Of a stretch of DNA of 34,298 nt, positions 1 through 8,460 are shown one piece after another. The DNA lies in assembly GCA_020063625.1 (NCBI GenBank), contig JAICDD010000003.1:80833-115130 (forward strand), in the 5' to 3' direction. Origin of the DNA: Fusobacteriales bacterium. Its GTDB lineage: Bacteria > Fusobacteriota > Fusobacteriia > Fusobacteriales > Fusobacteriaceae. Every line of letters begins with the position of its first letter. Position 1 is the first letter of the stretch. A program made the position numbers and the translations under genes. Below the pieces are notes generated by a model. That model was not told where the DNA came from, searched no databases, and saw only the letters and a program-made list of their open reading frames with translations.

Positions 1-1007
1 TTTTTATGTACTTTACTTATAAATTCTGGAAAAAGTTTATCTCTACTAAGTGCTAGTGGATACCTTGAAGCTGCCATTATTCCTGCATTTCCTGTAGTAA
101 CAAACGCTAGCATTGAAGCTACTATTATAATATAAAATCCAAAATCACCAGCTATAATCCTTCCTATATCAGCTATTGGGGTAATTGAGTTTACAAATTT
201 ATTTGACTCTCCTACTCCTGTTGAAACAAATAAAAGTAATGTATATAATAATGTTATAACAATAATCGAATTCATCAATGCAAGTGGAACATTTTTAGTT
301 GGATTTTTTACTTCCTCTGAAATAGTTGCTGTAGTTAATAAACCTCCAAAAGACACAAAGACAAATGCAGTTACTGAAAATATCGTTGCTATTCCTTCTT
401 TTGAAAATATAGACATTGATTTTTCAAATACATATATATTTTCACTATTTATTTTATATTTTTGAATTAATGGAGTTAAATTCCCTATATCTACTTTAAA
501 TATTCCTATTAAAATAAATACTCCTATTATTAAAATTAACGCTAAAACTAATATTACTTCAAATTTACTTGCAAAATCTACTCCTATAATATTTAATATA
601 ACGAAAAATATCGTTACAAAAAGTGAAATTACTAAAATGTCACTACTGGTCATAGCCTCTCCATATAAGAATTTAGCTGTTATTCCAGCTATTCCATATA
701 TTGCAAATGCTGTTTTTAAGGATATTGCAAACCAACTAAGGACTCCCGATACAGTTCCTACTAAAGGTCCTAGAGTTCTATTTATAAAAAAATAGTCTCC
801 ACCAGCTTTTGGCATAGCAGTAGTTAGCTCAATTACTCCTAAGGTTCCTATAAATGCTATTAACCCTCCTAAAAAATATGATATTATCATAGAAGGTCCA
901 GCTTTTGAAAATGCTAGTGCTGGTAGTATAAATATCCCTGAACTAATCATAGCTCCTGATGCAATGCTAAACAAATCTAAAAATCCCAATTCTTTTTTTA
1001 ATGCCAT
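1..1007 (-). CDS. APC-superfamily amino-acid permease (partial, C-terminus off the left edge)
   Basis: Reading from ATG at 1007, an open frame continues without a stop to base 1, giving about 335 residues of a polytopic membrane protein. The SD AGGCGGTGAT sits 4 bases before the ATG. The protein opens MALKKELGFLDLFSIASGAM and continues with the glycine-rich ISSGIFILPAL of TM1, which in the APC superfamily forms the unwound substrate-binding helix. Further support comes from ELTTAMPKAGGDYFF after TM2 and EEVKNPTKNVP between later helices; both are typical of amino-acid/polyamine permeases. About eight or nine hydrophobic segments are visible. Substrate cannot be told. It is last in the ispG-lipoprotein series, 11 bases after the preceding lipoprotein gene, so probably co-transcribed with it. 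Family assignment is strong; function beyond amino-acid transport is inference. Confidence 0.9.
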   Translation of the reverse strand, partial: MALKKELGFLDLFSIASGAMISSGIFILPALAFSKAGPSMIISYFLGGLIAFIGTLGVIELTTAMPKAGGDYFFINRTLGPLVGTVSGVLSWFAISLKTAFAIYGIAGITAKFLYGEAMTSSDILVISLFVTIFFVILNIIGVDFASKFEVILVLALILIIGVFILIGIFKVDIGNLTPLIQKYKINSENIYVFEKSMSIFSKEGIATIFSVTAFVFVSFGGLLTTATISEEVKNPTKNVPLALMNSIIVITLLYTLLLFVSTGVGESNKFVNSITPIADIGRIIAGDFGFYIIIVASMLAFVTTGNAGIMAASRYPLALSRDKLFPEFISKVHK

Positions 1008-1018
1008 AATATCACCGC

Positions 1019-1483
1019 CTAATTTTTATTAATAATTTCTATATCTTTTGTTTTATACTCTAATATATCAAACTCTTTATCTTTATCAATTATATTTTTA
1101 CTATAAATTTTTACACTAGCATCTTCTTTTGCAGAAGAAACTATATCTACATAACTATCTTCTAGTAAATCTATCTGTTTTGAATTTATATTATAGCTTA
1201 TCCCAAAGCTAACTCCACTATTTTCACTTTTATTACTTATTATTAATTCTGTATTTACTTTAGTTTGTATCCAACTAAGAGTATATTGATTTGGTTTTAA
1301 AAAATATTTTTGATTTCTTATAATATTTTTATTATTAAGTTTTACTTTATATATATTTTCATCCCAATTAAATACTACCTCTACTTTATCTTTTTTTACT
1401 TTTTTATCTCTATTTATACCAATATTACTACATGATATAAACAAAATTAATACACTCAATACTAATATCTTTATTCCCTTCAT
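1019..1483 (-). CDS. Small lipoprotein of unknown function (paralogue of the gene at 1492-1794)
   Basis: 154 residues. The N-terminus [20 protein letters not shown] is a signal peptide with a lipobox (FISC), so it should be lipidated on Cys18 and exported. The rest is charged and beta-rich, with no recognised domain. A segment around residues 33-75 (VEVVFNWDENIYKVKLNN, then QKYFLKPNQYTLSW) is short, strand-rich and reminiscent of PEGA-like surface repeats, but I would not assign that family. It aligns with residues 27-70 of the neighbouring lipoprotein at 1492-1794, so the two look like a tandem duplication. It lies 8 bases after that gene and 11 bases before a permease gene, which suggests one transcript. 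The SD is weak (GTAGGGATAGAAATG). Confidence 0.75.
   Translation of the reverse strand: MKGIKILVLSVLILFISCSNIGINRDKKVKKDKVEVVFNWDENIYKVKLNNKNIIRNQKYFLKPNQYTLSWIQTKVNTELIISNKSENSGVSFGISYNINSKQIDLLEDSYVDIVSSAKEDASVKIYSKNIIDKDKEFDILEYKTKDIEIINKN
1420..1441. repeat. 22-bp direct repeat shared by two lipoprotein genes (other copy 1740-1761)
   Basis: The stretch beginning caatattactacatgatat is identical at 1420-1441 and 1740-1761. In both places it encodes the lipobox region (ISCSNI) of a lipoprotein read on the minus strand. It is best explained as the conserved remnant of a tandem gene duplication, not as a mobile element. Confidence 0.7.
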
Positions 1484-1491
1484 TTCTATCC

Positions 1492-1794
1492 CTACTTTAT
1501 TATTTTATATTTATTATTTATATAATATACTTTATTTTCTGAAATAAAATACACTCCTTGTTTATCTACTAAAAATTTATTTTCTATTTTTTTATTTTTT
1601 ATAAAAATTTCTACTGTATGGTATGTTTTGTTTAAATAATATTTTTTATTTTCTAGTATTTCTATATTATCTATATAAACTTTTTCAATATTATTATCAA
1701 ATTCAAATGATACTTCATAATATCCTCTAACTAATAAATCAATATTACTACATGATATAAATAATATCGATATAATTAAAATTATCTTTTTTAT
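1492..1794 (-). CDS. Small lipoprotein, apparently starting at ATA
   Basis: An intact 100-codon frame between ispG and the lipoprotein gene at 1019-1483. It encodes (I/M)[17 protein letters not shown], a signal peptide with lipobox FISC, then a strand-rich domain ([18 protein letters not shown], then [16 protein letters not shown]) that aligns with the neighbouring lipoprotein. No ATG, GTG or TTG lies in frame before the signal peptide: an in-frame TGA stands five codons upstream, and between them are only GGA GGA TTT AAA. The codon in the right place is ATA at 1794-1792, 7 bases after a perfect GAGGAGG that overlaps the end of ispG; the ATA overlaps ispG's TAA stop. Either translation starts at AUA, perhaps by re-initiation after ispG, or the gene recently lost its ATG. 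Function unknown. Confidence 0.65.
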   Translation of the reverse strand: MKKIILIISILFISCSNIDLLVRGYYEVSFEFDNNIEKVYIDNIEILENKKYYLNKTYHTVEIFIKNKKIENKFLVDKQGVYFISENKVYYINNKYKIIK

Positions 1795-2840
1795 TTTAAA
1801 TCCTCCTCAATAATTTTACGAAGTTCTTCTAAAATGTCTTTTTCATCTACTTTTTTTACTATTTTCCCTTTTTTAAATATTACTCCTACTCCTTTTCCAC
1901 CAGCTACTCCATAATCAGCTTCTTTTGCTTCTCCTGGTCCATTTACTACACATCCCATTACAGCAATTTTTATGTTTTCTTTATATTTTCTAAACTCCTC
2001 TTCTACTTTTTCAGCTAATCCTATTAAATCAATTTCAGTTCTTCCACAAGTTGGACATGATACTATTTCTACTCCATCATTTCTATAACCTAAAATTTTT
2101 AACATCTCTTTTGCTACTTTTATTTCCTCTACTGGATTAGCTGTAAGTGATACTCTTATTGTATCACCTATATTATCTAATAGTAAACTACCTATTCCAA
2201 TTGCTGATTTTATAGTTCCTTGAAATAGTGTCCCTGCTTCTGTTACTCCTAAATGAAGTGGATAATCTATTTGATTGCTAATCAATCTATATGCACTTAC
2301 CATAGTTTTTACATCACTAGATTTTAGTGATACTACTATATCATAAAATCCAAATTTTTCTAATAAATTTATATGATACATAGCACTTTCTACAAGAGCT
2401 TCTGGAGTTGGTTTACCATATTTTTCTAATATATGTTTTTCTAGTGACCCTCCATTTACTCCTATTCTTATTGGTATATTTTTTTCTTTTGCTGCTTCTA
2501 CTACTCTAGCTATATTTCCATCTCCACCAATGTTACCTGGATTTATTCTAAGTTTATCTATTCCATTTTCTATTGCAAGTAGTGCAAGTCTATAATCAAA
2601 ATGTATATCTGCAACTAACGGTATATTTATCTCTTTCTTTATCTCTTTTATTGCATAAGCTGCTTCCTCTGTATTAACTGTTACTCTTACTAATTCACAT
2701 CCAGCTTCTTCTAATTCTTTTATTTGTTTAATTGTCTCTTTTATATTAGCTGTGTTTGTATTTGTCATAGATTGTATTACTATATTACTATTACCACCAA
2801 TTTTTATATTTCCTACTTTTATTTCTCTAGTTTTTTTCAT
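1791..2840 (-). CDS. ispG: 4-hydroxy-3-methylbut-2-enyl diphosphate synthase (flavodoxin/ferredoxin)
   Basis: 349 residues, full length for the short bacterial IspG (GcpE). The enzyme reductively converts 2-C-methyl-erythritol 2,4-cyclodiphosphate to HMBPP in the MEP isoprenoid pathway, using a 4Fe-4S cluster. The TIM-barrel part begins [20 protein letters not shown] and includes [12 protein letters not shown] and [11 protein letters not shown]. The C-terminal cluster domain carries [12 protein letters not shown] and [14 protein letters not shown], which supply the three Cys and the Glu that bind the Fe-S centre. The start is set by SD AGAGGTGAAAA directly before ATG. It is the only MEP gene in the window and sits between a metallopeptidase gene and two lipoprotein genes, so its operon partners are not functionally informative. 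Confidence 0.98.
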   Translation of the reverse strand: MKKTREIKVGNIKIGGNSNIVIQSMTNTNTANIKETIKQIKELEEAGCELVRVTVNTEEAAYAIKEIKKEINIPLVADIHFDYRLALLAIENGIDKLRINPGNIGGDGNIARVVEAAKEKNIPIRIGVNGGSLEKHILEKYGKPTPEALVESAMYHINLLEKFGFYDIVVSLKSSDVKTMVSAYRLISNQIDYPLHLGVTEAGTLFQGTIKSAIGIGSLLLDNIGDTIRVSLTANPVEEIKVAKEMLKILGYRNDGVEIVSCPTCGRTEIDLIGLAEKVEEEFRKYKENIKIAVMGCVVNGPGEAKEADYGVAGGKGVGVIFKKGKIVKKVDEKDILEELRKIIEEDLK

Positions 2841-2859
2841 TTTTCACCTCTATTATTAT

Positions 2860-4570
2860 TTATTGTAAAATTTCTACTGTAAAATTACTACTATTTTTTA
2901 TTTCATCTGCTGTAAAATATTTATTTTCTTTAACATTCCCTAAACTATCTTTTATAATAATATTCATTCCTACACCATAAGGGATTGTAATTGTATAAAT
3001 ATTATTATTATCTACACTATAGGGTGTAAGTTTATAATAAATATTTGCTCCTAAATCAAGGTCTGGTGCACTCCTATCATTAAGTCTATAAAAAGTTAAA
3101 TTTGAATAATTTTCATTATTAATTACATTTATATCATATACAGTATATGTATTCCCTCCATAAGTTATATTTTTATCACTATAATTATATGGTATGTCAC
3201 TATAACTATAATTATCTGAAGTTATTACTGCCTCTCCCCAATATCTTAGTAAATCTTCAAATTTTACATTATATCCATTTGATTCTAAAGATTTCTCTAT
3301 TGCTGTTACTCCATTATATTCATTATTTACTATATCATGAAATACACCTATTCCAAAATTTCTAAGTAAAAATGCACCAAAAAAAATATTTATTAGAATA
3401 ATGAATTGTTGTAGTTGTCCATTCATTTACTGGATAACTACTCCCATACATAGAAAATTCACCTTGTCTTATATTTATTGGATTACTTATTCCTAATTTA
3501 TCCGCTACTATATCTTCCGTTATCATAGCGCACATCTCATTTATCCATGTATCTATACTTATTCCTTGTTTATAATATTTTTGATAAAACATTATCATAT
3601 GAGTAAATTCATGTGCTAATGTTGATAAAATAGTTGCTGGTCCTTTTCCAGAGTTATCTGCATAAGTTATATCCCAATTTCCACCTTCTTTTAATGAGAA
3701 ATAACCACTATCTATAAAAAACATAATTTCTTGATTTGAATATTCATAATCAGTATAATTATGTCTACTATCAAAAAAACCTAAAACTTTAGCGTCACTA
3801 GTATTAAATTCATTAATATTATATATCAATATATCAATTTCTTTATTCCCGTAAATTGTATTACTAAATTTATCATCTCCTTCAAACCATTCATCACCAT
3901 AAATACTAGTTACATAATCATATATATCGTTATTTTCTCCAGTTTGTAAAAACTTATCAGCCAATGTATCTATCATTTCTTGAGTTACTGTTCCCCATAC
4001 ATCATCAGCTACCCATATATTTAATGTTCTTTTACTTGTGCCTCCATTTTCAAGTGTCACACTAACATTACTTACTTGTTTTCTTAAAGTAGCCTGTTTC
4101 TTATTTAAATTAGTATCATCTTTATCAGTATAATAATCACCTGTTCCTGCGTATAATGCATTAAACTCTTTCGTATCCCCTTCACTATAACTTGCTGTAT
4201 TAGCCATTATACTAGCTGATATATTATTATCTACTGTTTTTTCTGTTTTTAATTCTCCATTATCATAAAATGTAGGATGTTTTATTATTTCATTATTACT
4301 TACTATATTTGCACTATAACTACTTGTATAATTACTCAAACTACTACTTATTGTATTACTTGTTATTTTTATTTGTCCTGCATACGAATAATATTCTTCA
4401 TTTGTAAATACTGCATATGCATTATAATTATTATTTGTATTATTCTTAATTGTTAATGTAATATCTTTTTTTAATGTTGTATTACTACTACTTGTACTAA
4501 ATACATCAAATATACTATTACAACTACTAAATAATATTACTGATATTAAGTAAACTAATATTTTTTTCAT
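2860..4570 (-). pseudogene. M30-like zinc metallopeptidase lipoprotein, split by a one-base frameshift
   Basis: Two overlapping frames together make one protein: 4570-3362 (402 codons) and a shifted frame ending at 2860. The N-terminus MKKILVYLISVILFSSCNSI has a lipobox at Cys17. After a Ser/Thr/Asn/Tyr-rich region comes the zinc site TLAHEFTHMIMFYQK (HEXXH at residues 320-324), then WINEMCAMITEDI, where the extra Glu ligand of M30 (hyicolysin-type) enzymes is expected. At residues around 395-397 the frame reads HYSNKYFF and then WCIFT-stop, whereas the other frame continues GAFLLRNFGIGVFHDI. A run of eight A (3379-3386 on the plus strand) is where they part; seven would give HYSNKYFFGAFLLRNFG, the usual continuation in this family. 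The repaired protein would be 569 residues. It may be an inactivated gene, a phase-variable gene or a sequencing error. The SD is AAAGGTAAAATT-ATG. Confidence 0.8.
3379..3386. repeat. A8/T8 homopolymer at the metallopeptidase frameshift
   Basis: Eight consecutive A on the plus strand (T on the coding strand) at the exact point where the two reading frames of the metallopeptidase must be joined. Removing one base restores a single 569-residue frame. Such tracts are classic slippage sites in replication, transcription and sequencing. Confidence 0.8.
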
Positions 4571-4602
4571 AATTTTACCTTTCTTTATTAAAAAATTGTA
4601 GT

Positions 4603-4631
4603 TATATATTTATTATATAATTTTTTAACAA
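4603..4631 (-). promoter_or_regulatory. Candidate promoter for the metallopeptidase-ispG-lipoprotein series
   Basis: On the minus strand TTGTTA (4631-4626) is followed after 17 bases by TATATA (4608-4603). It lies just beyond the terminator at 4641-4680, where a new promoter is needed. The region is almost pure AT, and a TATAAT in another register is also present, so the exact elements are uncertain. Confidence 0.4.
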
Positions 4632-4640
4632 AAAAATAAA

Positions 4641-4680
4641 TAAAAAAACCTATAAATATATTTTCATATACTTATAGGTT
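4641..4680 (-). terminator. Rho-independent terminator after the LysM-M23 gene
   Basis: Minus-strand stem AACCTATAA (4680-4672) pairs with TTATAGGTT (4655-4647), with further AT pairing toward the loop, and runs straight into a T-tract (TTTTTTTATTTATTTTTTT). It starts 6 bases after the stop at 4687. Confidence 0.75.
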
Positions 4681-4686
4681 AAAATA

Positions 4687-5682
4687 CTATTTTCTAAAAT
4701 CCATCGGATCTAATGTTTTTCCATTTTTTCTTATTTCAAAATGTAAATGTGGACCTGTAACTCTTCCTGTTTGACCTGTTTTTCCTATTAATTGACCTTT
4801 TGTAACTTTTTGTCCTACTTTAACATATATGTTATTTAAATGTGCCATTCTTGTTTCATATCCATTACTATGCTTTAAAATTATTATTTTACCATATCCA
4901 CCAAGCCATCCTGCTGTTTTAACTACTCCATCTTCTGGTGCATAAAGATTTGTACCTGTTTTTGCACGAAGGTCTACTCCCGCATGAAAAATATTTCTCT
5001 TTAATACTGGATGAAATCTTTTACCATATGGACTTGTTACCCCTAAATATCTAATTGGCCATTTAAAACTTGGTCCTTGATTTATTGTTTTATTAATAAA
5101 ACTTAAATCTGGATTTTCAATTATTAATTTATCTCCAACTATAAGATTTGTTGTATCTAAATTATTTTTAGTAATAATATCATCCATTTTTACATTATAT
5201 TTTTGTGCTATTTTAAATAATGAATCTCCTGATTGCACTACATATTCTATATTATTATCATTTACTATTTTTAATTTTTGCCCTATTCTAATAATACCAT
5301 TTTTTACAGTAGGATTATTTGCTATTAAATAATTCATATCTATTCCAAGTTTACTAGATATTTTATAAAGCGAATCTCCTTTTTGTACTGTATAATATGT
5401 TACTTTTACATCTTTTTCTTCATCTAATGGTTCTTTATCTACTACAACATACTCTTTTTCAAATGATATTGTATTATCATCTAGTATTTCTACTCCACCA
5501 TCTTCAATTTTTAATCCCTCTTCTATTTTATCTGTACCTTCAACTTCTTTTATTGCCTCTTTATAACTAACAAATTTATCTGTTGGTAATACTTCATCAG
5601 ATTTAGCATTTTTAAAAAATGTTACTCCCACTATTCCCAATATAATAACCAATAAGAGCCCTTTTAGATATTGCTTTTTCAT
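4687..5682 (-). CDS. Cell-wall peptidase with two LysM domains and an M23 domain
   Basis: 331 residues. Residues 1-30 are an uncleaved-looking signal anchor (KGLLLVIILGIVGVTFF). After an acidic linker come two LysM peptidoglycan-binding modules: about residues 97-140 (YYTVQKGDSLYKISSKLG) and 147-190 (YVVQSGDSLFKIAQKYNV). The C-terminal lysostaphin-type M23 domain has HAGVDLRAKTG (zinc His and Asp), RMAHLNN, and GPHLHFEIRKNG (the HxH motif), so the metal site is complete. Such proteins act in the periplasm as endopeptidases or as amidase activators (NlpD/EnvC type) in cell separation; the complete metal site favours an active hydrolase. The SD AAGGAGGAAGAGC precedes the ATG, and a 26-bp AT palindrome lies just upstream of that. 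It is last in the miaB-rho series and is followed by a terminator. Confidence 0.93.
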   Translation of the reverse strand: MKKQYLKGLLLVIILGIVGVTFFKNAKSDEVLPTDKFVSYKEAIKEVEGTDKIEEGLKIEDGGVEILDDNTISFEKEYVVVDKEPLDEEKDVKVTYYTVQKGDSLYKISSKLGIDMNYLIANNPTVKNGIIRIGQKLKIVNDNNIEYVVQSGDSLFKIAQKYNVKMDDIITKNNLDTTNLIVGDKLIIENPDLSFINKTINQGPSFKWPIRYLGVTSPYGKRFHPVLKRNIFHAGVDLRAKTGTNLYAPEDGVVKTAGWLGGYGKIIILKHSNGYETRMAHLNNIYVKVGQKVTKGQLIGKTGQTGRVTGPHLHFEIRKNGKTLDPMDFRK

Positions 5683-5695
5683 GCTCTTCCTCCTT

Positions 5696-5721
5696 AAATA
5701 ATAATAATATTATTATTATTT
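5696..5721. repeat. 26-bp perfect AT palindrome between rho and the M23 gene
   Basis: (A)AAT repeats followed by their mirror ATT repeats form a perfect palindrome (13 bp arms, no spacer), ending 9 bases before the SD of the peptidase gene. In RNA it would fold as a weak hairpin. It may be simple-sequence drift, a weak rho terminator, or a translational control element. Confidence 0.5.
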
Positions 5722-5749
5722 TACCATATTATAAATTTTTTTACAATGG

Positions 5750-6997
5750 TTATTCACCACTTTTATACATCTCTAAAAGCTCTTTATTTGAATTAGTATT
5801 TTTTATTGTATCTATAAGTCTCTTAGCTGCTTCTGCATTATCATATTTACCTAAATATCTTCTAATTCCCCAAATTAATTTTAATTCTTCATCAGTAAAT
5901 AATAACTCTTCTTTTCTTGTTCCTGATTTTTTTATATCAATAGCTGGATATATTCTAAGTTCTGCTAAATTTCTATCAAGATGAATATCCATATTACCTG
6001 TTCCTTTAAACTCTTCGTAAATAACTTCATCCATTCTACTACCTGTATCTATTAATGCTGTAGCTATTATTGTCAAACTTCCACCATTTTTTATATTTCT
6101 TGCAGAACCAAAGAATTTTTTAGGATGATAAAGTGCTATTGGGTCAATTCCACCTGATATTAATTTCCCACTTGAAGGCATTACAATATTATAAGCTCTT
6201 GCAAGTCTTGTAATACTATCCATTAAAATAAATACATCTTTACCATTTTCTACTTTTCTTCTAGCTTCTTCAAGTATTTTTTCTGTTACTTTTATATGAT
6301 TTTCTGGATTCTCATCAAAAGTAGACGCAAATACTTCTGCATTTGTAACATTTTCTTTTATATCTGTTACTTCTTCTGGCCTTTCATCTATAAGAAGTAT
6401 CCATACCTCTATATCTTTTCTATTTTTTATTATGCTATTTGCTATTTGACTAATAAGCATGGTTTTCCCAGCTTTTGGAGGAGCTACTATAAGTCCTCTT
6501 TGCCCAAGTCCTATTGGTGCAATAAGATCTATAAATCTACCTACTATATTATCTTTTTCATCTGTTTCAAGCTTTGCTCTTTCTGTAGGATAATATGGTA
6601 TTAAATCATCAAACTGTACTCTAGATTTTGCTGCTTCTAAAGTATTTCCATTTATTAAAATAAGCTTTTTCATAGCATAATTTTTTTCATCTGGAGTTGG
6701 TGTTCTTATTTCACCTAATACCATATCACCTGTTCTTAAATTAAATTTTTTTATTTGAGATGCTGATATGTATATATCTTTTTCTAAACTAGATTCTCTT
6801 AAAAATCCATATCCATCTGGTAAAATTTCTAATTTTCCATAACCTATAATTTCACCATTATTTAAATTATCCTCTATTATTATTTGATAGATAAGTTCCT
6901 CTTTATTATAAGTTGATATTTTGGATATCCCCATCTCTTTAGCTAAATCTTTTAGCTCTTTTAATTTATAAGTTATTAATTCATTTGGTTGTACCAT
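5750..6997 (-). CDS. rho: Transcription termination factor Rho
   Basis: 415 residues, full length for Rho without a large N-terminal insertion. The order is: a Rho N-terminal helical domain (residues 8-45, [15 protein letters not shown]); a cold-shock-like RNA-binding domain ([17 protein letters not shown], with [15 protein letters not shown]); and the RecA-type ATPase with Walker [13 protein letters not shown], Walker [17 protein letters not shown], and the Q/R-loop region [20 protein letters not shown]. It forms the hexameric RNA translocase that ends untranslated transcripts. The SD GGAAGGAGAAG stands before the ATG. It follows the antiporter gene by 15 bases and so appears to be transcribed from the distant miaB promoter. 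The leader is too short for the long autoregulatory leaders of some rho genes. Confidence 0.98.
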   Translation of the reverse strand: MVQPNELITYKLKELKDLAKEMGISKISTYNKEELIYQIIIEDNLNNGEIIGYGKLEILPDGYGFLRESSLEKDIYISASQIKKFNLRTGDMVLGEIRTPTPDEKNYAMKKLILINGNTLEAAKSRVQFDDLIPYYPTERAKLETDEKDNIVGRFIDLIAPIGLGQRGLIVAPPKAGKTMLISQIANSIIKNRKDIEVWILLIDERPEEVTDIKENVTNAEVFASTFDENPENHIKVTEKILEEARRKVENGKDVFILMDSITRLARAYNIVMPSSGKLISGGIDPIALYHPKKFFGSARNIKNGGSLTIIATALIDTGSRMDEVIYEEFKGTGNMDIHLDRNLAELRIYPAIDIKKSGTRKEELLFTDEELKLIWGIRRYLGKYDNAEAAKRLIDTIKNTNSNKELLEMYKSGE

Positions 6998-7012
6998 TCT
7001 TCTCCTTCCAAA

Positions 7013-8008
7013 TTATCTATAAATATATAGTATATACATAGATATTATATATATAATTCCTACTAAATAGCCATCATATGGCTTTTTCTTTTTACTAAAA
7101 AATGTTCCTAAAACTATAATTAATACCATAATAACAGATGCTGCCATTGATATAAGATGATATTCTGTTAATTTATCATACATTGTTCCTTTAAAATAAA
7201 ATATATCAATAAATATAAGTAATGATAAATTGAACAGATTACTTCCTAATATATTTCCTATTGACATATCATAAGCACCTAATTTTACTGCTTGTATAGA
7301 TACAGTAAGTTCTGGAAGTGATGTTGCTACTGCAAGTAATATAGTCCCTACAAAACTTGCTCCTAAAGTTATTCCAAATATTGGTGTAATTGATATTCTA
7401 TCAGCTGTATAACTAAGCCCTATTCCAAATAATACAATTAATATTGCATTAATAATAAATCCTTTTTTAGCCTGATTATAAGTTAAATTTGGTTTCTCTT
7501 CTATTTCTATATCAATTTTATTCTCCATCTCAAATTCATATTCACTTTGATAATTATATATAAGTCTCATAGACACTAAATATATAATAAACATAATAAT
7601 TGATACAATACTTATATGAAAAATATTAAATGATTTGAAAATGTATCCAAAAATGAAAAAAATAGATATTAAAATAGAAAAAAATCCAGGTAAGAGATGT
7701 CCTCTGTCAATCTTATTTGTAAAACATATATCCCTTATAATAAATACATCTAAAATACAAATAATAAATACGTTAAATATATTACTACCAAATATATTTG
7801 ATACTGCCATATCTGGATGACCTAATAACGTTGCAAAAATACTTGTAATCATTTCTGGTAAGGAAGTAATTGATGCAAGCATTACTACTCCTATCCATGA
7901 TTTATCTAATTCTTTTATATCCCCTATTGCATCTCCATAAACACTTAATTTTTGCCCTGTTTTTATTGTTAAATAAGCTAGTACACAAAATATTAATAAA
8001 TATATCAT
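7013..8008 (-). CDS. Ca2+/Na+ (or H+) antiporter, CaCA superfamily (YrbG/CaxA-like)
   Basis: 331 residues with about ten hydrophobic segments. It shows the two inverted alpha repeats that define sodium/calcium exchangers: TSLPEMITSIFA followed by SNIFGSNIFNVFIIC in the first half, and TSLPELTVSIQA followed by IGNILGSNLFNLSLL in the second. The acidic residues of these motifs bind the transported ion. The two halves are separated by a charged loop around residues 160-182 (FEMENKIDIEIEEKPN). It would export Ca2+ or a similar cation across the inner membrane. Its start lies 4 bases from the stop of the receiver gene, so the two are translationally coupled; whether the receiver regulates it is unknown. 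Confidence 0.93.
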   Translation of the reverse strand: MIYLLIFCVLAYLTIKTGQKLSVYGDAIGDIKELDKSWIGVVMLASITSLPEMITSIFATLLGHPDMAVSNIFGSNIFNVFIICILDVFIIRDICFTNKIDRGHLLPGFFSILISIFFIFGYIFKSFNIFHISIVSIIMFIIYLVSMRLIYNYQSEYEFEMENKIDIEIEEKPNLTYNQAKKGFIINAILIVLFGIGLSYTADRISITPIFGITLGASFVGTILLAVATSLPELTVSIQAVKLGAYDMSIGNILGSNLFNLSLLIFIDIFYFKGTMYDKLTEYHLISMAASVIMVLIIVLGTFFSKKKKPYDGYLVGIIYIISMYILYIYR

Positions 8009-8011
8009 TTT

Positions 8012-8386
8012 CTACATTCTCCCCAATTCTAAATAAGTTTTAATTCCTGAAATAAATCCTCTTGCATTAAAAGGCTTTGTAATAAATCCATCTGCTCCAG
8101 CATCAAATGATTCTTTTTTATCAATTGCTGATAATTTTGCTGAAAACATAACTATTGGTATCTCTTTTAATTTTTCCATACTTCTCATTCTTTTACATAC
8201 TTCTACTCCATCTATTTCTGGCATCATTATATCTAGTATAATTAAATCTGGAGTAATTTTTTCTACCATTTCAAGTGCTTCTTTCCCATTATATGCTTTT
8301 ATTACTTCATATCCTTCTGTTTCTAAAAGCATTTCTACTACTTCTACTACATCTACCTCATCATCCACAATTAAAATTTTTTTCAT
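8012..8386 (-). CDS. Stand-alone response-regulator receiver domain
   Basis: 124 residues consisting only of a CheY-like receiver. The acidic pocket is VDDE (residues 8-10 region), the phospho-acceptor is Asp52 in LDIMMPEIDG, the switch Ser is in VMFSAK, and the conserved Lys is in ITKPF. No output domain follows, so it must act by protein contact, as CheY, Spo0F or DivK do. A strong SD (GAGGAGG) precedes the ATG. It lies between a GH13 gene (after a terminator-like hairpin) and a cation antiporter gene that follows by 3 bases. Its kinase is not evident nearby; the histidine kinase at 14448-16154 is a candidate only by presence in the window. Confidence 0.92.
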   Translation of the reverse strand: MKKILIVDDEVDVVEVVEMLLETEGYEVIKAYNGKEALEMVEKITPDLIILDIMMPEIDGVEVCKRMRSMEKLKEIPIVMFSAKLSAIDKKESFDAGADGFITKPFNARGFISGIKTYLELGRM

Positions 8387-8406
8387 CTTAGCCTCCTCTT
8401 TTTTAC

Positions 8407-8439
8407 AACGAAAAAGCCTTTAAAAAAGACTTTTTCGTT
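8407..8439 (-). terminator. Hairpin between the GH13 gene and the receiver gene
   Basis: Minus-strand arms AACGAAAAAGTCTTT and AAAGGCTTTTTCGTT can pair over 15 positions with one G-U, with a short loop. The stem contains its own A- and U-tracts, as terminators often do, but no clean T run follows the full stem. Likely a partial terminator within the series. Confidence 0.6.
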
Positions 8440-8460
8440 AATTTATATATCTAAACAAAC

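Noticed and set aside
3147-3365. Plus-strand frame of 72 codons, and similar plus-strand frames at 10842-11195, 16191-16388, 12930-13115, 21511-21732 and 31842-32066
   Set aside because: They lie antisense to well-supported genes, are dominated by Leu, Tyr, His and Phe as expected from the reverse of AT-rich codons, and lack SD sequences and family motifs.
6296-6604. Plus-strand frame of 102 codons inside rho
   Set aside because: Antisense to the highly conserved ATPase region of rho; composition rich in Ile, Tyr, Phe and Cys is a shadow of that coding sequence.
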